Below the pieces are notes generated by a model that saw nothing but the letters and a program-made list of their open reading frames with translations, did no database searches and was not told the origin of the DNA. Of a stretch of DNA of 7,651 bases, positions 6,428 to 7,651 are shown piece after piece. This DNA comes from Chloroflexota bacterium. Its GTDB lineage: Bacteria; Chloroflexota; Anaerolineae; Promineifilales; Promineifilaceae. The DNA lies in NCBI GenBank assembly GCA_008501785.1, contig QQUD01000558.1:1-7651 (forward strand), in the 5' to 3' direction. The first letter of the stretch is position 1. Each line of letters starts with the position of its first letter. The position numbers and the translations under genes were made by a program.

Positions 6428-7207
6428 ATGAAACGATTTGAAAAGCAGATAGTGGTGGTGACGGGAGCTTCTAGTGGGATTGGGGAGGCGTGTGCGCTGC
6501 GGTTTGCGGAGGAAGGGGCGTATGTGGCGTGTCTGGACATTAGCGAGACGGCGAATGAAGAAACGGCCGTTTCCTGTCGCAAGTTTGGTGTGGAAGCGAT
6601 GGCGTTGCGATGTGATGTGGCGGAGAAGGTGGATGTGGTGGGGGCGATAACGGCCGTTATGGACACCTGGGGCCGCATTGATGTGCTGGTAACTGCCGCA
6701 GGTATTACAGCCAGCACGCCACTACCCGAAGTCAAGCTGGAAAATTGGAATCGACTGATGTCCATTAACTTGACCGGCGTTTTTTTGTGCAATCAAGCGG
6801 TGGCATCCATCATGATAGCGCAACAATCGGGCAGCATTATCAACCTGTCGTCGATGGCGGGGAAAACAAGCTGGCCTGCCACGGCCGAATATTCTGCATC
6901 GAAAAGCGGCATTATTGGGTTGACCCGTTCGGTGGCGGTGGAATTGGCTCCCTATGGCGTGACGGCAAATACGGTTTGTCCGGGCCACGTCCTCACGCCG
7001 ATGTTGCGCGGCATTGCTGAAAAAGCTGGTCCACGCGAGGGCATGACAGGCGGGGAGTGGCTGGCAATGCGAGCACAAGATTGTCCGCAAAAACGCATGG
7101 CAGAGCCGTGGGAAATTGCGGGCATCATCGCCTTTCTGGCGTCAAAAGATGCGCGATACATCAATGGGCAGGCGATTGAAGCGGATGGCGGAATGGTGAT
7201 GTCGTAG
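6428..7207 (+). CDS. Short-chain dehydrogenase/reductase (classical SDR)
   Basis: A 259-aa NAD(P)-dependent oxidoreductase with a single Rossmann domain. The cofactor glycine motif TGASSGIG is at 12-19. Asp37 at the end of the second strand (CLDIS) favours NAD(H) over NADP(H). The structural NNAG motif is replaced by VTAAG (88-92). The catalytic tetrad is Asn114, Ser142, Tyr155 and Lys159 (YSASK at 155-159), and CPGHVLTPM (184-192) follows. The C-terminus YINGQAIEADGGMV is typical of FabG/butanediol-dehydrogenase-like members. An upstream in-frame ATG at 6401 would add nine residues (MHREVVSGE) that precede the usual SDR start; ATG 6428 is preferred, although its Shine-Dalgarno (GGTGA, very close) is poor. 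It may act on an alcohol/ketone pair linked to the E1 genes, such as acetoin, but the substrate is not visible. Two ACGGCCGT palindromes lie 87 nt apart inside it. Confidence 0.9.
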   Translation: MKRFEKQIVVVTGASSGIGEACALRFAEEGAYVACLDISETANEETAVSCRKFGVEAMALRCDVAEKVDVVGAITAVMDTWGRIDVLVTAAGITASTPLPEVKLENWNRLMSINLTGVFLCNQAVASIMIAQQSGSIINLSSMAGKTSWPATAEYSASKSGIIGLTRSVAVELAPYGVTANTVCPGHVLTPMLRGIAEKAGPREGMTGGEWLAMRAQDCPQKRMAEPWEIAGIIAFLASKDARYINGQAIEADGGMVMS

Positions 7208-7318
7208 GGAAAGAGTTTAAGGCATTAATACGTGAATATAGGTTTTTTTATGGATTACACAGGAGAATGATGAATTTTGTGGTGAGGCGGGAAACGGCCG
7301 TTTCATCAACCGTGCATT

Positions 7319-7346
7319 GTAGGGTTATGGCATGCCATGACCCTGC
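7319..7346. repeat. Near-perfect palindrome just upstream of the UbiD-family gene
   Basis: The 12-nt arms AGGGTTATGGCA (7321-7332) and TGCCATGACCCT (7333-7344) are complementary except for one G-T wobble and have no spacer. The pairing extends two more positions (7319-7346) with another wobble. It ends 13 nt before the start codon and next to the ribosome site, so it could be a repressor operator, an mRNA hairpin gating translation, or a copy of a dispersed extragenic palindrome. Confidence 0.8.
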
Positions 7347-7359
7347 CAATAAGGAAAAT

Positions 7360-7651
7360 ATGGAAAAGATTACCGATTTACGTTCATACATCACTGCGCT
7401 GGAAGCGGCGGGGCAGTTGGCGCGTATCACAAAACCAGTTGACTTGGTACACGAATTGGCAGATGTGGCGGCAACATTGGTCCGCAATGGGGGTGGTGCG
7501 CCGCTGTTTGAGAACGTGAATGGCAGCCAATGGCCTATTTTCTCCAGCGGCGTTGCCAATCAAAAACGAGCCGCGATTGCGACGGCCGTTAACCACCGCC
7601 CCCACCCACTCTACCAAACCATCATCCCCGGCCGGTCTGAACACATCTACA
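7360..7651 (+). CDS. UbiD-family decarboxylase, N-terminal part, runs off the right edge
   Basis: The first 97 codons of a protein opening MEKITDLRSYITALEAAGQL, then RITKPVDLVHELADVAATLV (about residues 23-42), GGGAPLFENVNGS (45-57) and HPLYQTIIPGR further on. This DLRSFIxxLE...GGPALLFENVxGS layout is the standard N-terminus of UbiD enzymes, which use prenylated FMN to (de)carboxylate aromatic or unsaturated acids. The catalytic Glu-Arg-Glu region and the metal/prFMN site lie beyond the window, so activity and substrate cannot be judged. AAGGA at 7351-7355 precedes ATG 7360. The frame is also open upstream, with ATGs at 7267 and 7270 behind AGGAGA (7261-7266). That extension (about 31 residues) would be coded by the palindromes and looks non-conserved, so 7360 is preferred. 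It is 152 nt from the SDR. Confidence 0.87.
   Translation, partial: MEKITDLRSYITALEAAGQLARITKPVDLVHELADVAATLVRNGGGAPLFENVNGSQWPIFSSGVANQKRAAIATAVNHRPHPLYQTIIPGRSEHIY

Larger units (their letters stand above)
30..7589. repeat. Dispersed palindromic octamer ACGGCCGT, 13 copies (HIP1-like overrepresented motif)
   Basis: Exact copies of ACGGCCGT start at 30, 1295, 3176, 4497, 5013, 5211, 5871, 6045, 6342, 6563, 6650, 7294 and 7582. Ten are the complete decamer AACGGCCGTT; the three others (30, 3176, 7582) differ at one outer base. About 0.12 octamers and 0.007 decamers are expected at uniform base composition. Twelve lie within genes and one (7294) in the spacer before the UbiD-family gene. In genes the motif is read mostly as ACG GCC GTT (Thr-Ala-Val), but as CGG CCG TTA (Arg-Pro-Leu) at 1295 and AAC GGC CGT (Asn-Gly-Arg) at 3176, so selection or bias acts on DNA. 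Only one other CGGCCG core exists (2952). Ten of the 13 lie right of 4496 and none inside metVF. Confidence 0.95.

Noticed and set aside
30..7589. CGGCCG cores read as a simple restriction target (EagI-type site)
   Set aside because: Restriction sites tend to be avoided, not enriched, and the strong requirement for flanking A and T is not explained by a six-base site. A solitary methyltransferase remains possible.

Overview
The window is a 7.65 kb stretch of bacterial metabolic DNA, gene-dense, with every convincing gene on the + strand. GC content is near 50% by eye. No rRNA, tRNA, CRISPR array, transposase or phage gene is visible. A MetV-MetF fusion, UroD-type methyltransferase homologues, E1 alpha/beta genes and many short intergenic repeats together would fit an environmental bacterium such as a Chloroflexota (Anaerolineae-like) lineage. 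That placement is an inference, and no marker gene here settles it.

Layout from left to right. (1) 1-1493: the 3' two-thirds of a GH31 alpha-xylosidase (YicI type) that enters from the left edge. (2) 1587-2999: a methylenetetrahydrofolate reductase with a Cys-rich MetV-like domain fused to the N-terminus of MetF. (3) 3004-4173: a UroD-superfamily protein that is not HemE and resembles corrinoid-linked methyltransferases, 4 nt behind metVF and probably co-transcribed. (4) 4174-4349: a non-coding stretch with two stem-loops, a T-run and a 10-bp tandem repeat. (5) 4350-5342 and 5394-6377: alpha and beta E1 subunits of a thiamine-diphosphate 2-oxoacid or acetoin dehydrogenase, separated by a 7-bp tandem repeat. 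(6) 6428-7207: a classical short-chain dehydrogenase. (7) 7360-7651: the start of a UbiD-family decarboxylase that runs off the right edge and is preceded by a near-perfect 24-nt palindrome.

How the genes may work together. MetVF and the UroD-like protein form a plausible one-carbon pair, with methyl transfer to a corrinoid or folate carrier and folate-level redox. E1 alpha and beta would form a TPP-dependent decarboxylating heterotetramer. No lipoyl E2 or E3 gene lies next to them. The SDR and UbiD that follow could belong to the same catabolic cluster, but their substrates cannot be read from sequence.

The most unusual signal is not a gene. The palindromic octamer ACGGCCGT occurs 13 times (about 0.1 expected for uniform bases). 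Ten copies are the full decamer AACGGCCGTT. They occur in all three reading frames and in an intergenic spacer, so the signal is at DNA level, comparable in kind to the cyanobacterial HIP1 element but different in sequence. Local strand composition changes at many copies: the + strand is strongly G-rich to the left and neutral or C-rich to the right. Within the UroD-like gene this switch flips synonymous codon use abruptly.
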